Assembly: GCF_048087625.1 (NCBI RefSeq)
Contig: NZ_CP159805.1
Coordinates: 1,612,001-1,676,000, forward strand
Reading direction: 5' to 3'
DNA: 64,000 bases
From: Pseudothioglobus sp905182815
GTDB lineage: Bacteria; Pseudomonadota; Gammaproteobacteria; PS1; Pseudothioglobaceae
Shown: positions 17,124 to 25,340 of the stretch, piece by piece
Layout: every line of letters starts with the position of its first letter
How positions within the stretch are numbered: position 1 is the stretch's first letter
Program-made: the position numbers and the translations under genes
The notes under the pieces: generated by a model
The model's input: the letters and a program-made list of their open reading frames with translations, nothing else
Told to the model about the DNA's origin: nothing
Database searches by the model: none

Positions 17124-18329
17124 ATGAATATGCCAAGAACAATACTTATACCAAATGGTGACAATATAGTTCACACATTTAGTGATAAAGAATTCCAAAA
17201 TCGCCAGCAAAGTCTCAGAACTCATATGGCGCAAAATAACATTGATAGTGTAATTTTTACGTCAATTCATGGCATTAATTATTACAGTGACTTCCTCTAT
17301 TGCTCTTTTGGCAGACCTTACGCACTTGTCGTTACGCAAGATAAAACTACAACGGTAACTGCAAATATTGATGGTGGCCAACCTTGGCGTAGAACTTTTG
17401 GTGAAAACTTAGTCTACACAGACTGGCAAAAAGATAGCTTCTTTTATGCACTACAACAGCTCGTACGTAATGGCGATAAAATTGGCATAGAGTATGATCA
17501 TATAACTAAAGAGCGCTTGGATAAGCTTCAAGCTGCATTTAACAAATCAAACTTTATTGATATTTCAGTTGATTGCATGAAGATGCGCTCTATCAAGTCA
17601 GATGAGGAAATTGTTCATATCATTCAGGGAGCAAATGTTTGTGATATAGGCGGAGCAGCACTCGTTGAAGCCGTTAAAGAAGGAGTGCCAGAACACGAGG
17701 TAGCCCTTCACTCGACGCAGGCTATGGTCAGAGAAATTGCTAAGCGATATCCAAACTCAGAGCTAATGGACACCTGGACTTGGTTTCAATCTGGCATTAA
17801 TACTGATGGCGCGCACAACCCCGTGACCACTAGGAAAGTTCAAAAAGGTGATATTTTAAGTCTTAATTGTTTTTCAATGATTGCAGGCTACTATGTTGCA
17901 CTCGAAAGAACATTATTTTATGATCATGTTGATGACGCATCCATGAGATTGTGGGAAATTAATGTAAAGGTACATGAGGAAGGAATGAAACTTATCAAGC
18001 CAGGAGTTGCATGCAAAGACATCGCACTTGAACTTAATAAAATTTTTGAAGAGTACGGCTTGCTTGAAAGTAGAACTTTTGGATATGGTCATTCATTTGG
18101 AGTTTTGTCTCACTACTATGGCCGTGAAGCTGGAGTTGAGCTAAGAGAGGATATAGATACAGTGCTGCAAAAAAATATGGTTGTCTCTATGGAGCCTATG
18201 ATTATGATCCCAGGAAGTCAGCCTGGTGCTGGTGGTTATCGTGAACATGATGTTATGGTGTTAACTGAAGATAGCGCCTATGACATTACCAAATTTCCAT
18301 TTGGTCCAGAGCATAATATTATTACTTAG
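17124..18329 (+). CDS. Creatinase (creatine amidinohydrolase)
   Basis: Hydrolyses creatine to sarcosine and urea in the cytoplasm. It has the pita-bread fold of peptidase family M24 but matches Pseudomonas creatinase over nearly its whole length: INYYSDFLYCSFGRPYALVV, NIDGGQPWRRT, MDTWTWFQSGINTDGAHNP, FGYGHSFG and VSMEPMIM. The catalytic His is in DGAHNPV, and the Glu residues that hold the guanidinium in ALERTLF and SMEP are kept. The metal ligands of M24 peptidases are absent, as in true creatinases. It is 401 aa (about 403 typical). An AAGGAG site supports the start. The product sarcosine is the substrate of SoxBDAG, encoded 2 kb away. Confidence 0.93.
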   Translation: MNMPRTILIPNGDNIVHTFSDKEFQNRQQSLRTHMAQNNIDSVIFTSIHGINYYSDFLYCSFGRPYALVVTQDKTTTVTANIDGGQPWRRTFGENLVYTDWQKDSFFYALQQLVRNGDKIGIEYDHITKERLDKLQAAFNKSNFIDISVDCMKMRSIKSDEEIVHIIQGANVCDIGGAALVEAVKEGVPEHEVALHSTQAMVREIAKRYPNSELMDTWTWFQSGINTDGAHNPVTTRKVQKGDILSLNCFSMIAGYYVALERTLFYDHVDDASMRLWEINVKVHEEGMKLIKPGVACKDIALELNKIFEEYGLLESRTFGYGHSFGVLSHYYGREAGVELREDIDTVLQKNMVVSMEPMIMIPGSQPGAGGYREHDVMVLTEDSAYDITKFPFGPEHNIIT

Positions 18330-18358
18330 TAGTTTTTATAAAACACTAACCCAGAAAA

Positions 18359-19129
18359 ATGGAAACTATTGATTACTCGTATTTATTAAAAGAGTTGAAA
18401 TTAACAGCCCGAAATGCTGGTAATGAAATTATGAAAATCTATGCTAATTCAATAAATGTTAACTTCAAAGAAGATGGATCGCCGGTTACACTAGCTGACA
18501 AAGCAGCAGAGCATGTAATTCTTAAAAAACTTAAAGAGATTACCCCAGATATCCTAATCGTCTCAGAAGAAGACTCAAAAAGTCATAGTTCAAAAGCTAC
18601 GAATCAGTTTTTTCTCATAGATCCACTTGATGGCACAAAAGAGTTCCTTAAAAAAGATGGCTTAGGTTCATTTACTGTAAATATTGGACTTATTGAAAAT
18701 GGCATTCCAACTTTAGGGGTTGTTTATGCACCTGTACTTAACAGGATGTTTTTTGCTTCAGTTACTACTGGCGCTTTCGAAGAATCAAATGACTTAATTA
18801 AGCCTATAACTATTCGAGAATTACCTCAATCTGGAGCTGTTGCTGTAGCGAGCGTTTCTCATCGTGACGAATTAACAAACACTTGGTTAAATGATCATAA
18901 AATTAAGAATACAACATCCATTGGGTCTTCATTAAAATTTTGTTTAGTTGCCTGTGGTGAGGCTGATGTCTATCCTCGATTTGGTCCAACTATGGAATGG
19001 GACACTGCTGCTGGAGATGCTGTATTGAGATGTGCAGGTGGCTCAGTTAAGCATCCAAATGATGAGCCGTTTAACTATGGAAAGTCTAATTATAGAAATG
19101 GTCCATTTATTGCTTATGGAAGTTTCTAG
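18359..19129 (+). CDS. cysQ: 3'(2'),5'-bisphosphate nucleotidase CysQ
   Basis: Removes 3'-phosphate from PAP, a by-product of sulfur assimilation and phosphopantetheine transfer. The inositol-monophosphatase fold is evident: EDGSPVTLADKAAE, the metal-binding SEED and DPLDGTKEF, and WDTAAGDAVL near the C-terminus. It is 256 aa, standard. It starts 29 bases after creatinase on the same strand, so it may be cotranscribed, but the functions look unrelated. No sulfate-assimilation genes are adjacent. Confidence 0.92.
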   Translation: METIDYSYLLKELKLTARNAGNEIMKIYANSINVNFKEDGSPVTLADKAAEHVILKKLKEITPDILIVSEEDSKSHSSKATNQFFLIDPLDGTKEFLKKDGLGSFTVNIGLIENGIPTLGVVYAPVLNRMFFASVTTGAFEESNDLIKPITIRELPQSGAVAVASVSHRDELTNTWLNDHKIKNTTSIGSSLKFCLVACGEADVYPRFGPTMEWDTAAGDAVLRCAGGSVKHPNDEPFNYGKSNYRNGPFIAYGSF

Positions 19130-19166
19130 ATCAAAAGAAATAATAACTCTTACTAATCAAACCATC

Positions 19167-19682
19167 CTAACTTTCGTAAGAATATATCTCTACCATCATC
19201 TCATCTGCAATTAGCTCAAGCTTATCTCTAATAAGGTTTTCGTCAAGAGAGACTGGCAAATGAAGAGTAATTTGTGCTTTGAAAAGCTGCTCTCCAGACA
19301 TAGATGCATCAATTATCTCAGTCTTTAACTCTTCTACATTTGCTTGCAAATCATCTGCTAGAACATGAGATAGTTTATTGATAATGCCAACATGATTTTG
19401 ACCAATAAGTTCAATGTTATAACTCTTTACATTAGCTTGCTTTAATGGAGAAGTTTCTTCGCACGCTATTTGCAATCCTAAAGACGATGAAACCAACTCT
19501 TTACTTAATTGAGTAGCATTTTTGGATGGCACATTAACCTTCAGAATTCCAGCAAACTTTCCTTCAAAGCTGGACATATTACTCTCAATCCAGTCACCAT
19601 TATTGGCCACAATAATCTTTGAAAGACCATCAATAAGCCCAGGTTTATCGTCACCTAAAACACTAATCAAAAATGATGTCAT
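19167..19682 (-). CDS. ACT-domain protein, GcvR-like
   Basis: Two ACT domains in 171 aa: the first starts FLISVLGDDKPGLIDGLSKII, the second YNIELIGQNHVGIINKLSHVL. This is the layout of GcvR, which in E. coli restrains the activator GcvA in response to glycine. It starts 7 bases after gcvP and is the last gene of the gcvTHP operon, so glycine-linked feedback is a reasonable role. No gcvA is present in the window, so how it acts here is unknown. Confidence 0.78.
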   Translation of the reverse strand: MTSFLISVLGDDKPGLIDGLSKIIVANNGDWIESNMSSFEGKFAGILKVNVPSKNATQLSKELVSSSLGLQIACEETSPLKQANVKSYNIELIGQNHVGIINKLSHVLADDLQANVEELKTEIIDASMSGEQLFKAQITLHLPVSLDENLIRDKLELIADEMMVEIYSYES

Positions 19683-19689
19683 AAAATTT

Positions 19690-21825
19690 TTATTTATAAT
19701 CTTCTACACTTGGACAAGAACAAATTAAGTTCTTATCACCATAGACATTATCCACTCGCGAAACTGGCGGCCAGTATTTAACTCGCCTTAAACTTTCGAC
19801 AGGATATGCTGCCTCTTCCCTGGAGTATGAAAAATTCCATTCTGTAGATGTTACCATTTCTAGAGTATGTGGAGAATTAATTAGCGGGTTATCTTCTGTA
19901 GAGTATTCTCCAGACTCAACTTTTAGTATCTCTTTTCTGATTTGTATCATAGCATCACAAAATCGATCAAGCTCATCCAATGACTCAGACTCTGTTGGTT
20001 CAATCATCAACGTTCCAGCAACTGGAAATGACATAGTTGGGGCATGAAAACCGTAATCAATGAGTCGCTTAGCTACATCATCTACACTTATACCAACTGT
20101 GTCTTTAATGGGCCTAATATCAATAATACACTCATGGGCAATCCTACCATTTTCATCACTATAAAGTATTGGATAGTGCTCTTCAAGTCTCTTTGATATA
20201 TAGTTTGCATTTAAAATTGCATTGCATGTAGAAGCATAAAGGCCTTCTTTACCAAGCATTGCAATATACATCCAACTGATAGGCAAAATACTGCCAGAAC
20301 CCCATGGAGCCCCAGAAATACTTCCAACATCTGTATTATTTAATGGCGTTGTTGGTAAAAAATGTACTAAATGCTCTTTAACGCCAATTGGCCCAACTCC
20401 AGGACCACCCCCGCCATGAGGAATAGCAAATGTTTTATGTAAATTAAGGTGTGATACGTCGCCTCCAAATTCACCTGGAGCAGAAACACCAACCATTGCA
20501 TTCATATTAGCACCATCAATATAAACCTGACCTCCAGCATTATGAACAATTTCACAAACCTCTTTTACATCCTTTTCAAATACTCCATGAGTCGAAGGAT
20601 ATGTAATCATTATTGCAGCTAGATTATCGGCATGCTCTTTTGCTTTTGCTTTTAAATCTAAAAGATCAATATTGCCATCCTCTGCACTATCAATTACGAT
20701 TACCTTCATACCAGCCATTTGTGCAGATGCTGGATTAGTACCATGGGCAGAAGATGGAATTAAACAAATATTTCTGTTTTCTTCACCTCTACTTCGATGA
20801 TAAGCACGAATTGCAATTAACCCCGCATACTCACCCTGAGCTCCTGAATTAGGCTGCAGTGATATTGCAGCATAACCTGTTGCCTCACAAAGCATTTCTT
20901 CAAGCTCACTAATCATCTCTTGATAACCTATGACTTGATTCATTGGAACTGCTGGATGGATCTGAGAAAATTCTGGCCAAGATACTGGTATTAATTCAGC
21001 TGCAGCATTAAGCTTCATTGTGCATGAACCAAGAGGAATCATTGAGCGATCAAGTGCAATATCCTTATCTCCTAAATACCTAATATAGCGCATCATATTT
21101 GTTTCTGATCGATAGGTATTAAAAACATCATGTGTCAAGAAGCTTGATTTTCTTTTTAGACTTTTGTGAATTTGAGTCTTATTTTTTTCAAATATAATTT
21201 GAGTATTTAGGCCAGATTCTGTATTAAATATTTTCCATAAGCGTTCTATATCCTCAGGAGCACTGAGCTCATCAAATGAAACTGAAACGAGTGTCTTACT
21301 AAAAACATTTATGTTGTATCCATTCTTTTCAGCTTGCATAACTACTGCATCAGAGTTCTCAACTTCTATAGTTAATGTATCAAAAAATGTCTCATTTAAA
21401 ATACGAAATCCCATTTCTGACATGCCGTCAGCAAAAACACTTGAGTAGCGAAAAATTCGATCAGCGATATTTTTAAGTCCCTCTGGTCCATGATAAACAG
21501 CATACATGCTTGCCATAATTGCTAGAAGAGCTTGAGCAGTACAAATATTACTTGTCGCTTTTTCACGGCGAATGTGTTGCTCTCTAGTCTGAAGCGCAAG
21601 TCTATAAGCAAGCCTCCCTTTAGTATCAACCGATGCTCCAATAATACGCCCAGGCATAGACCTTTTGTATTTGTCACTGATAGACATGAAGGCAGCATGT
21701 GGACCACCATAACCAATTGGCACTCCAAATCTTTGAGTATTACCAACTACTATGTCTGTACCCATTTCACCAGGTGGCTTTAAAAGTGTTAAAGAAAGTA
21801 AGTCTGCACTAACTGCAACGAGAGC
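19690..21825 (-). CDS. gcvP: Glycine dehydrogenase (P protein), C-terminal part after frameshift
   Basis: C-terminal 711 residues of the PLP-dependent P protein of the glycine cleavage system, which decarboxylates glycine and passes the aminomethyl group to GcvH. The reading frame is open from 21825, where the upstream frame would have to slip back one base. Conserved sequence starts at once: ALVAVSADLLSLTLLKPPGE. Further on are MGTDIVVGNTQRFGVPIGYGG, NPASAQMAGMKV, the PLP-lysine region HLNLHKTFAIPHGGGGPG and TSPHTLE-like C-terminal sequence. A stand-alone ORF would start at 21765 but would miss conserved residues. With the N-terminal part the product is 950 aa (E. coli 957). Confidence 0.88.
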   Translation of the reverse strand, partial: ALVAVSADLLSLTLLKPPGEMGTDIVVGNTQRFGVPIGYGGPHAAFMSISDKYKRSMPGRIIGASVDTKGRLAYRLALQTREQHIRREKATSNICTAQALLAIMASMYAVYHGPEGLKNIADRIFRYSSVFADGMSEMGFRILNETFFDTLTIEVENSDAVVMQAEKNGYNINVFSKTLVSVSFDELSAPEDIERLWKIFNTESGLNTQIIFEKNKTQIHKSLKRKSSFLTHDVFNTYRSETNMMRYIRYLGDKDIALDRSMIPLGSCTMKLNAAAELIPVSWPEFSQIHPAVPMNQVIGYQEMISELEEMLCEATGYAAISLQPNSGAQGEYAGLIAIRAYHRSRGEENRNICLIPSSAHGTNPASAQMAGMKVIVIDSAEDGNIDLLDLKAKAKEHADNLAAIMITYPSTHGVFEKDVKEVCEIVHNAGGQVYIDGANMNAMVGVSAPGEFGGDVSHLNLHKTFAIPHGGGGPGVGPIGVKEHLVHFLPTTPLNNTDVGSISGAPWGSGSILPISWMYIAMLGKEGLYASTCNAILNANYISKRLEEHYPILYSDENGRIAHECIIDIRPIKDTVGISVDDVAKRLIDYGFHAPTMSFPVAGTLMIEPTESESLDELDRFCDAMIQIRKEILKVESGEYSTEDNPLINSPHTLEMVTSTEWNFSYSREEAAYPVESLRRVKYWPPVSRVDNVYGDKNLICSCPSVEDYK

Positions 21826-22541
21826 TTTTTTTGATGAACTAATTCTATTAAACTTGAGTAATCACTATAGCCGCCATAAGTATTAGGATATTGCAATAAC
21901 ACTCCAAAACAATCAAGCTCTTTTAGATCAGTTAGAGGGTCACCAACAACAACCTCAATATTTAGTGGCTCAGCTCGAGTTTTAATTACTTCAATATTTT
22001 GAATAAAACAATCATTAGCTACAAAGAAGATATTACTCTTAGATTTACTAACTCGATGACATAAAGTCATAGCTTCTGCGCAAGCAGTTGCCTCATCTAG
22101 CATTGATGCATTTGCTAAATCCATCCCTGTTAAGTCTGAGACCATTGTTTGAAAATTCATTAATGCCTCTAACCGGCCTTGAGATATTTCTGGCTGATAA
22201 GGAGTATACGCAGTGTACCAAGAAGGATTTTCTTGGACATTGCGCTGAATTACTGGTGGTGTAATTGCATTGTAATAACCCTGGCCAATGAATGACTTAT
22301 AACGAATATTCATTCTAGCTAGATTTCTTAATTTTTTAAGGGCTGCCAACTCCGACATACCTTTAGCTATATTCATCGGCTTTTTCCGACGAATAACATC
22401 TGGCACAATCTCATCAATTAACTTATCTAAGTTGTCAAAACCAAGATAATCAAGCATCTGATTTTTCTGCTCAGTTGAAGAACCAATATGCCTAGTAGTA
22501 AAGGCATCATTATTTAATAAATCTTCAATTTTTTTAGCCAT
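21789..22541 (-). CDS. gcvP: Glycine dehydrogenase (P protein), N-terminal part before frameshift
   Basis: N-terminal part of the glycine cleavage P protein. It has TRHIGSSTEQKNQMLDYLG, the FIGQGYYNAITPPVI motif and YTPYQPEISQGRLEALMNFQ, all conserved in GcvP. Reading stays in family register to residue 239 (HQKK), then runs into 11 non-homologous residues and a stop at 21789. The true continuation is in the -1 frame (see the site at 21825-21831). Without recoding the gene makes a useless 250-residue fragment. Start ATG at 22541 has an upstream AAGGAAAG. A base-call or assembly error in the seven-base A-run would also explain the break. Confidence 0.88.
   Translation of the reverse strand: MAKKIEDLLNNDAFTTRHIGSSTEQKNQMLDYLGFDNLDKLIDEIVPDVIRRKKPMNIAKGMSELAALKKLRNLARMNIRYKSFIGQGYYNAITPPVIQRNVQENPSWYTAYTPYQPEISQGRLEALMNFQTMVSDLTGMDLANASMLDEATACAEAMTLCHRVSKSKSNIFFVANDCFIQNIEVIKTRAEPLNIEVVVGDPLTDLKELDCFGVLLQYPNTYGGYSDYSSLIELVHQKKLSLQLVQTYFL
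21825..21831 (-). other. Slippery heptamer A-AAA-AAG at the gcvP frame break
   Basis: In the zero frame the codons are CAA AAA AAG, so the heptamer A AAA AAG is in the exact register for -1 slippage, as in E. coli dnaX. A -1 shift after AAG continues as GCT CTC GTT (Ala-Leu-Val), which is the conserved GcvP sequence. Six bases downstream, GTTGCA and TGCAGAC can form a weak 5-bp stem with a 5-base loop. No Shine-Dalgarno-like stimulator is seen upstream. Equally, one missing A in an eight-A run explains everything. Confidence 0.5.
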
Positions 22542-22553
22542 TTAACTCTTTCC

Positions 22554-22925
22554 TTATTCCTCAATAAAAGTGTTGTACGCGCCTTCATCCATTAACTCAT
22601 CTAATTCTTCAGGACTTGATAATTTCACCTTGATAAACCAACCTTCGCCCATAGAGTCTTCAGTGACAAGTTCTGGCTCATCTTCTAAACGACTGTTAAC
22701 TTCAACAATAGTTCCAGATACTGGTGCAACTAGATCTGAAGCAGCTTTAACTGATTCAATTACGGAAATATTCTCTCCGCGGCTACACTCATCCCCAACT
22801 TCCGGTAACTCAACGTAAACCAAATCTCCTAATTGCTCTTGGGCAAAATCCGTTATCCCAATAACTACTAGATCATCTCCTTGTGACTGAATCCATTCAT
22901 GATCTTCTGAAAATTTAATACTCAT
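22554..22925 (-). CDS. gcvH: Glycine cleavage system H protein
   Basis: Lipoyl carrier that shuttles the aminomethyl group between P, T and L proteins. The lipoylated lysine is K60 in IESVKAASDL. N-terminal FSEDHEWI and the C-terminal GEGWFIKVKLS are typical. It is 123 aa (E. coli 129). A GAGGAG ribosome site sits seven bases before the ATG. It lies between gcvT and gcvP with 12- and 21-base gaps, so it is one transcript with them. Confidence 0.96.
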   Translation of the reverse strand: MSIKFSEDHEWIQSQGDDLVVIGITDFAQEQLGDLVYVELPEVGDECSRGENISVIESVKAASDLVAPVSGTIVEVNSRLEDEPELVTEDSMGEGWFIKVKLSSPEELDELMDEGAYNTFIEE

Positions 22926-22946
22926 TACTGCTCCTCATATTAATAT

Positions 22947-24071
22947 TTAACCTCTGTAATAGTTCTGTTTAACAAATGGCAGACTTACAATCTCAACTGC
23001 AATTTTTTTATCCCTAACTAATGCAAAAAGCTTGGAATTTTTTTCTATATAACTCTTTTTTAACCTTGCTATAGCTATTGGTCTATTTATGCTAGGGCCA
23101 AAGCCACCGCTTGTTACCTTTCCCACATTATTACCCAACTCATCTTCAATCATGGCTCCATCTCGAACAGGCATTCTTCCTTGTGGTTGAAGGCCAACAA
23201 CCTTTGATTCAGAGCCCTCATTAAGGTGCTTCATAATAGTTTCGAAGCCTAAATAATTACCTTCTCTTTCTCCACCAGTTCTTCTTACCTTGGATAAGGC
23301 CCAGCCCAATGAAGACTCAACAGGACTATGATGAATATCAAGCTCATGACCATAAAGAGATAATCCAGCTTCTAAACGAAGAGAGTCTCTTGCACCTAAG
23401 CCAACCCATTCAACTTCTATATTAGAAAGTAAAAGTTTTGCTAACTCTTCAGAATCTTTGGCTGCTAATGAAATTTCAAAACCATCTTCTCCTGTATAGC
23501 CAGATCTTGTTACCAAGCATTCCATTCCATTTATAACTACTTGTTTAGCGCTCATAAAAATCATTTCACTAATAGAAGGTGCAATCTCAGATAAAACTTT
23601 GTGGGCTAAAGGGCCTTGTAATGCTAAAAGCGCAACATCTTCAAGAAACTCTACTTTACAGTCATCACCAATTGTCCTTTGTAAATGAGCAAAATCAGCA
23701 TTTTTACAGCCGGCATTAACCACTAAAAACAAATCTTCATCGCCCAGATTGGTAACCATCAAGTCATCCATTACGCCGCCAGATTTATTTGTAAATAAAG
23801 CATAGCGCAATTTCATTAAGGGTAAATCAATAATATCAACTGGAACTATAGACTCAAGTGCTTTTTTTGCATTTGCACCACCCAGCCTTATTTGTCCCAT
23901 ATGAGAGACATCAAAAAGTCCTGCTTTTTCACGTGTGTGGTTGTGTTCTTTTTTTATCCCAAGAGGATAACTTACAGGCATATCATACCCAGCAAATGGT
24001 ACCATCTTTGCTCCAGCATCTAAGTGCATTTGGTGCAAAGGAGTAGTTCGAATTAGCGTATCTTTAGACAT
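22947..24071 (-). CDS. gcvT: Aminomethyltransferase (glycine cleavage T protein)
   Basis: Transfers the methylene group from lipoyl-GcvH to tetrahydrofolate with release of ammonia. Key parts: MVPFAGYDMPVSY, GLFDVSHMGQI, SGGVMDDLMV, TRSGYTGEDGFEI and GLGARDSLRLEAGLSLYGHEL. I chose ATG at 24071 (374 aa), because the longer version starts with TTG at 24086. It is the first gene of gcvTHP. A perfect TATAAT lies 24 bases upstream (24095-24100). The T protein also handles the one-carbon units that the sarcosine pathway produces. Confidence 0.96.
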   Translation of the reverse strand: MSKDTLIRTTPLHQMHLDAGAKMVPFAGYDMPVSYPLGIKKEHNHTREKAGLFDVSHMGQIRLGGANAKKALESIVPVDIIDLPLMKLRYALFTNKSGGVMDDLMVTNLGDEDLFLVVNAGCKNADFAHLQRTIGDDCKVEFLEDVALLALQGPLAHKVLSEIAPSISEMIFMSAKQVVINGMECLVTRSGYTGEDGFEISLAAKDSEELAKLLLSNIEVEWVGLGARDSLRLEAGLSLYGHELDIHHSPVESSLGWALSKVRRTGGEREGNYLGFETIMKHLNEGSESKVVGLQPQGRMPVRDGAMIEDELGNNVGKVTSGGFGPSINRPIAIARLKKSYIEKNSKLFALVRDKKIAVEIVSLPFVKQNYYRG

Positions 24072-24094
24072 TAAAATTTGTCTCAAAAAGCCAT

Positions 24095-24143
24095 ATTATA
24101 TAAGAATAGTTTATTTAGTTGAATTCAATTCGTCTTGAATTGA
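24095..24143 (-). promoter_or_regulatory. Candidate gcvT promoter with upstream inverted repeat
   Basis: The minus strand carries a perfect -10, TATAAT, at 24100-24095, with a weak -35 (TTCAAC) 17 bases before it. Just upstream is a 7-bp inverted repeat, TCAATTC-5-GAATTGA, at 24125-24143, placed where an activator or repressor could act. I found no glycine-riboswitch-like sequence in the 162 bases between the upstream gene and gcvT. Confidence 0.5.
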
Positions 24144-24233
24144 TATAAATAGGGTAATTATGTGAATATCGACAGAATGGTTACAAGTCTCACCCAGTCT
24201 TCCTTTAGTTAATCATAAAGTTTTATATCAGAA

Positions 24234-25172
24234 TTAATACCCATTAGTCCTACTATATATAGGATAAGGCAATTCTCCTTTTTGGATTCGATAGATGTTT
24301 TCAGAAATAGTTTGTCCTGCTGAGTTTGGATTACTTTGGCCTGCAATGTGTGGCGTTATATAAACTGAAGGATGGTCCCAAAGTGAATTATTTTCTGGCA
24401 ACGGTTCTTGAGTAAATACATCCAAAGCAGCTGCTTTAATATACCCTTCACTAAGAAGAGTCAACAAATCATCCTCATTAATTATTCCACCTCTACCAAT
24501 ATTTATAATAAATGAATCTTTTGGAAGAAGGCTAAGCTCTTTTTTTGTAATAATGTTGGTAGTACCTGATGTTAAGGGAAGGACATTAATTAGAATGTTC
24601 GTCCTGCCTAAAAAATCAGAAAGCTGATCCTGACCATAATAATATTTAATATCTGTCAGTGAAGATTTTTGATTAGCGCCCCAGCCAATAACATTAAAAC
24701 TTTGAGTAACTAATAATTCACCAATACTTCTGCCAATATTCCCTAGGCCCATAATGCCAATTGTTCGGTCCTCTGTCTGAATAGAGCTTTGCTGAATCCA
24801 CTGGCGTTTAAGTTGTTGAGATCTATAAAGATACTGACCGCTATGAAAATGAAGCACCCAATGCAAGGCATGAAGGCACATTTCATGAGTTAATTTTTTA
24901 TCAACCAGGCGAATTATAGGTAATCCTTCTGGTAAGTCAGGATCACTAATAATATGGTCTACTCCCGCCCCCAAGGACAGAATTGCTTTTAAATTAGGAT
25001 ATTTTTTTAAAATACCTCGAGGATGCTTCCAGACAACAGCAAATTCAACCTCATTAACATCACCATCATCTGGATAAACTTTTATATCCATCTCTGGCAT
25101 AGCTTTTTGCAGGCCATTTGACCAAACCTCCATATCCTCCCAGAAGTCTGTAGACGCTAATACTATTGACAT
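24234..25172 (-). CDS. 2-hydroxyacid dehydrogenase, glyoxylate/hydroxypyruvate reductase A-like
   Basis: NAD(P)-dependent reductase of the D-2-hydroxyacid dehydrogenase family, 312 aa like E. coli GhrA. The Rossmann motif GIMGLGNIGRSIG is near residue 140. The catalytic Arg is in IGRGGIINEDDL, the Glu in FTQEPLPENN and the His in YITPHIAG. GhrA reduces glyoxylate and hydroxypyruvate to glycolate and glycerate. Its place upstream of gcvTHP fits glyoxylate/serine metabolism. The exact substrate is not shown by sequence. Confidence 0.82.
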   Translation of the reverse strand: MSIVLASTDFWEDMEVWSNGLQKAMPEMDIKVYPDDGDVNEVEFAVVWKHPRGILKKYPNLKAILSLGAGVDHIISDPDLPEGLPIIRLVDKKLTHEMCLHALHWVLHFHSGQYLYRSQQLKRQWIQQSSIQTEDRTIGIMGLGNIGRSIGELLVTQSFNVIGWGANQKSSLTDIKYYYGQDQLSDFLGRTNILINVLPLTSGTTNIITKKELSLLPKDSFIINIGRGGIINEDDLLTLLSEGYIKAAALDVFTQEPLPENNSLWDHPSVYITPHIAGQSNPNSAGQTISENIYRIQKGELPYPIYSRTNGY

Positions 25173-25244
25173 AATTCAACCCATAGTGATTTTCTAATTA
25201 ATATTGATATTTTAATTTACTTATTAAGACAGTACTCTTAAAAA

Positions 25245-25289
25245 TAGCTATTAAGAAATTCACGGTATCATGAATTTTTTTAATAGCTA
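25245..25289 (+). repeat. Long inverted repeat in the ghrA-like/sdaA divergent region
   Basis: The left arm (25245-25262) has TAGCTATTAA, one spacer base and AAATTCA. The right arm (25271-25289) mirrors it as TGAATTT, two spacer bases and TTAATAGCTA. The 17 paired positions surround an 8-base loop. On the plus strand it ends 51 bases before the sdaA ATG and is not followed by a T-run. It could be an operator or a leader hairpin for either divergent gene. Confidence 0.6.
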
Positions 25290-25340
25290 AAATCAAATAT
25301 TAATGTAGAATGTTAGTAATAATTTTTATCTAATTTTTTT

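Noticed and set aside
17124..18329. Xaa-Pro aminopeptidase
   Set aside because: Creatinase motifs (GINTDGAHNP, SDFLYCSFGRPYA) match throughout, and the peptidase metal ligands are missing.
24072..24233. Glycine riboswitch before gcvT
   Set aside because: No sequence like a glycine aptamer can be read in the 162 bases; only a promoter and an inverted repeat are visible.
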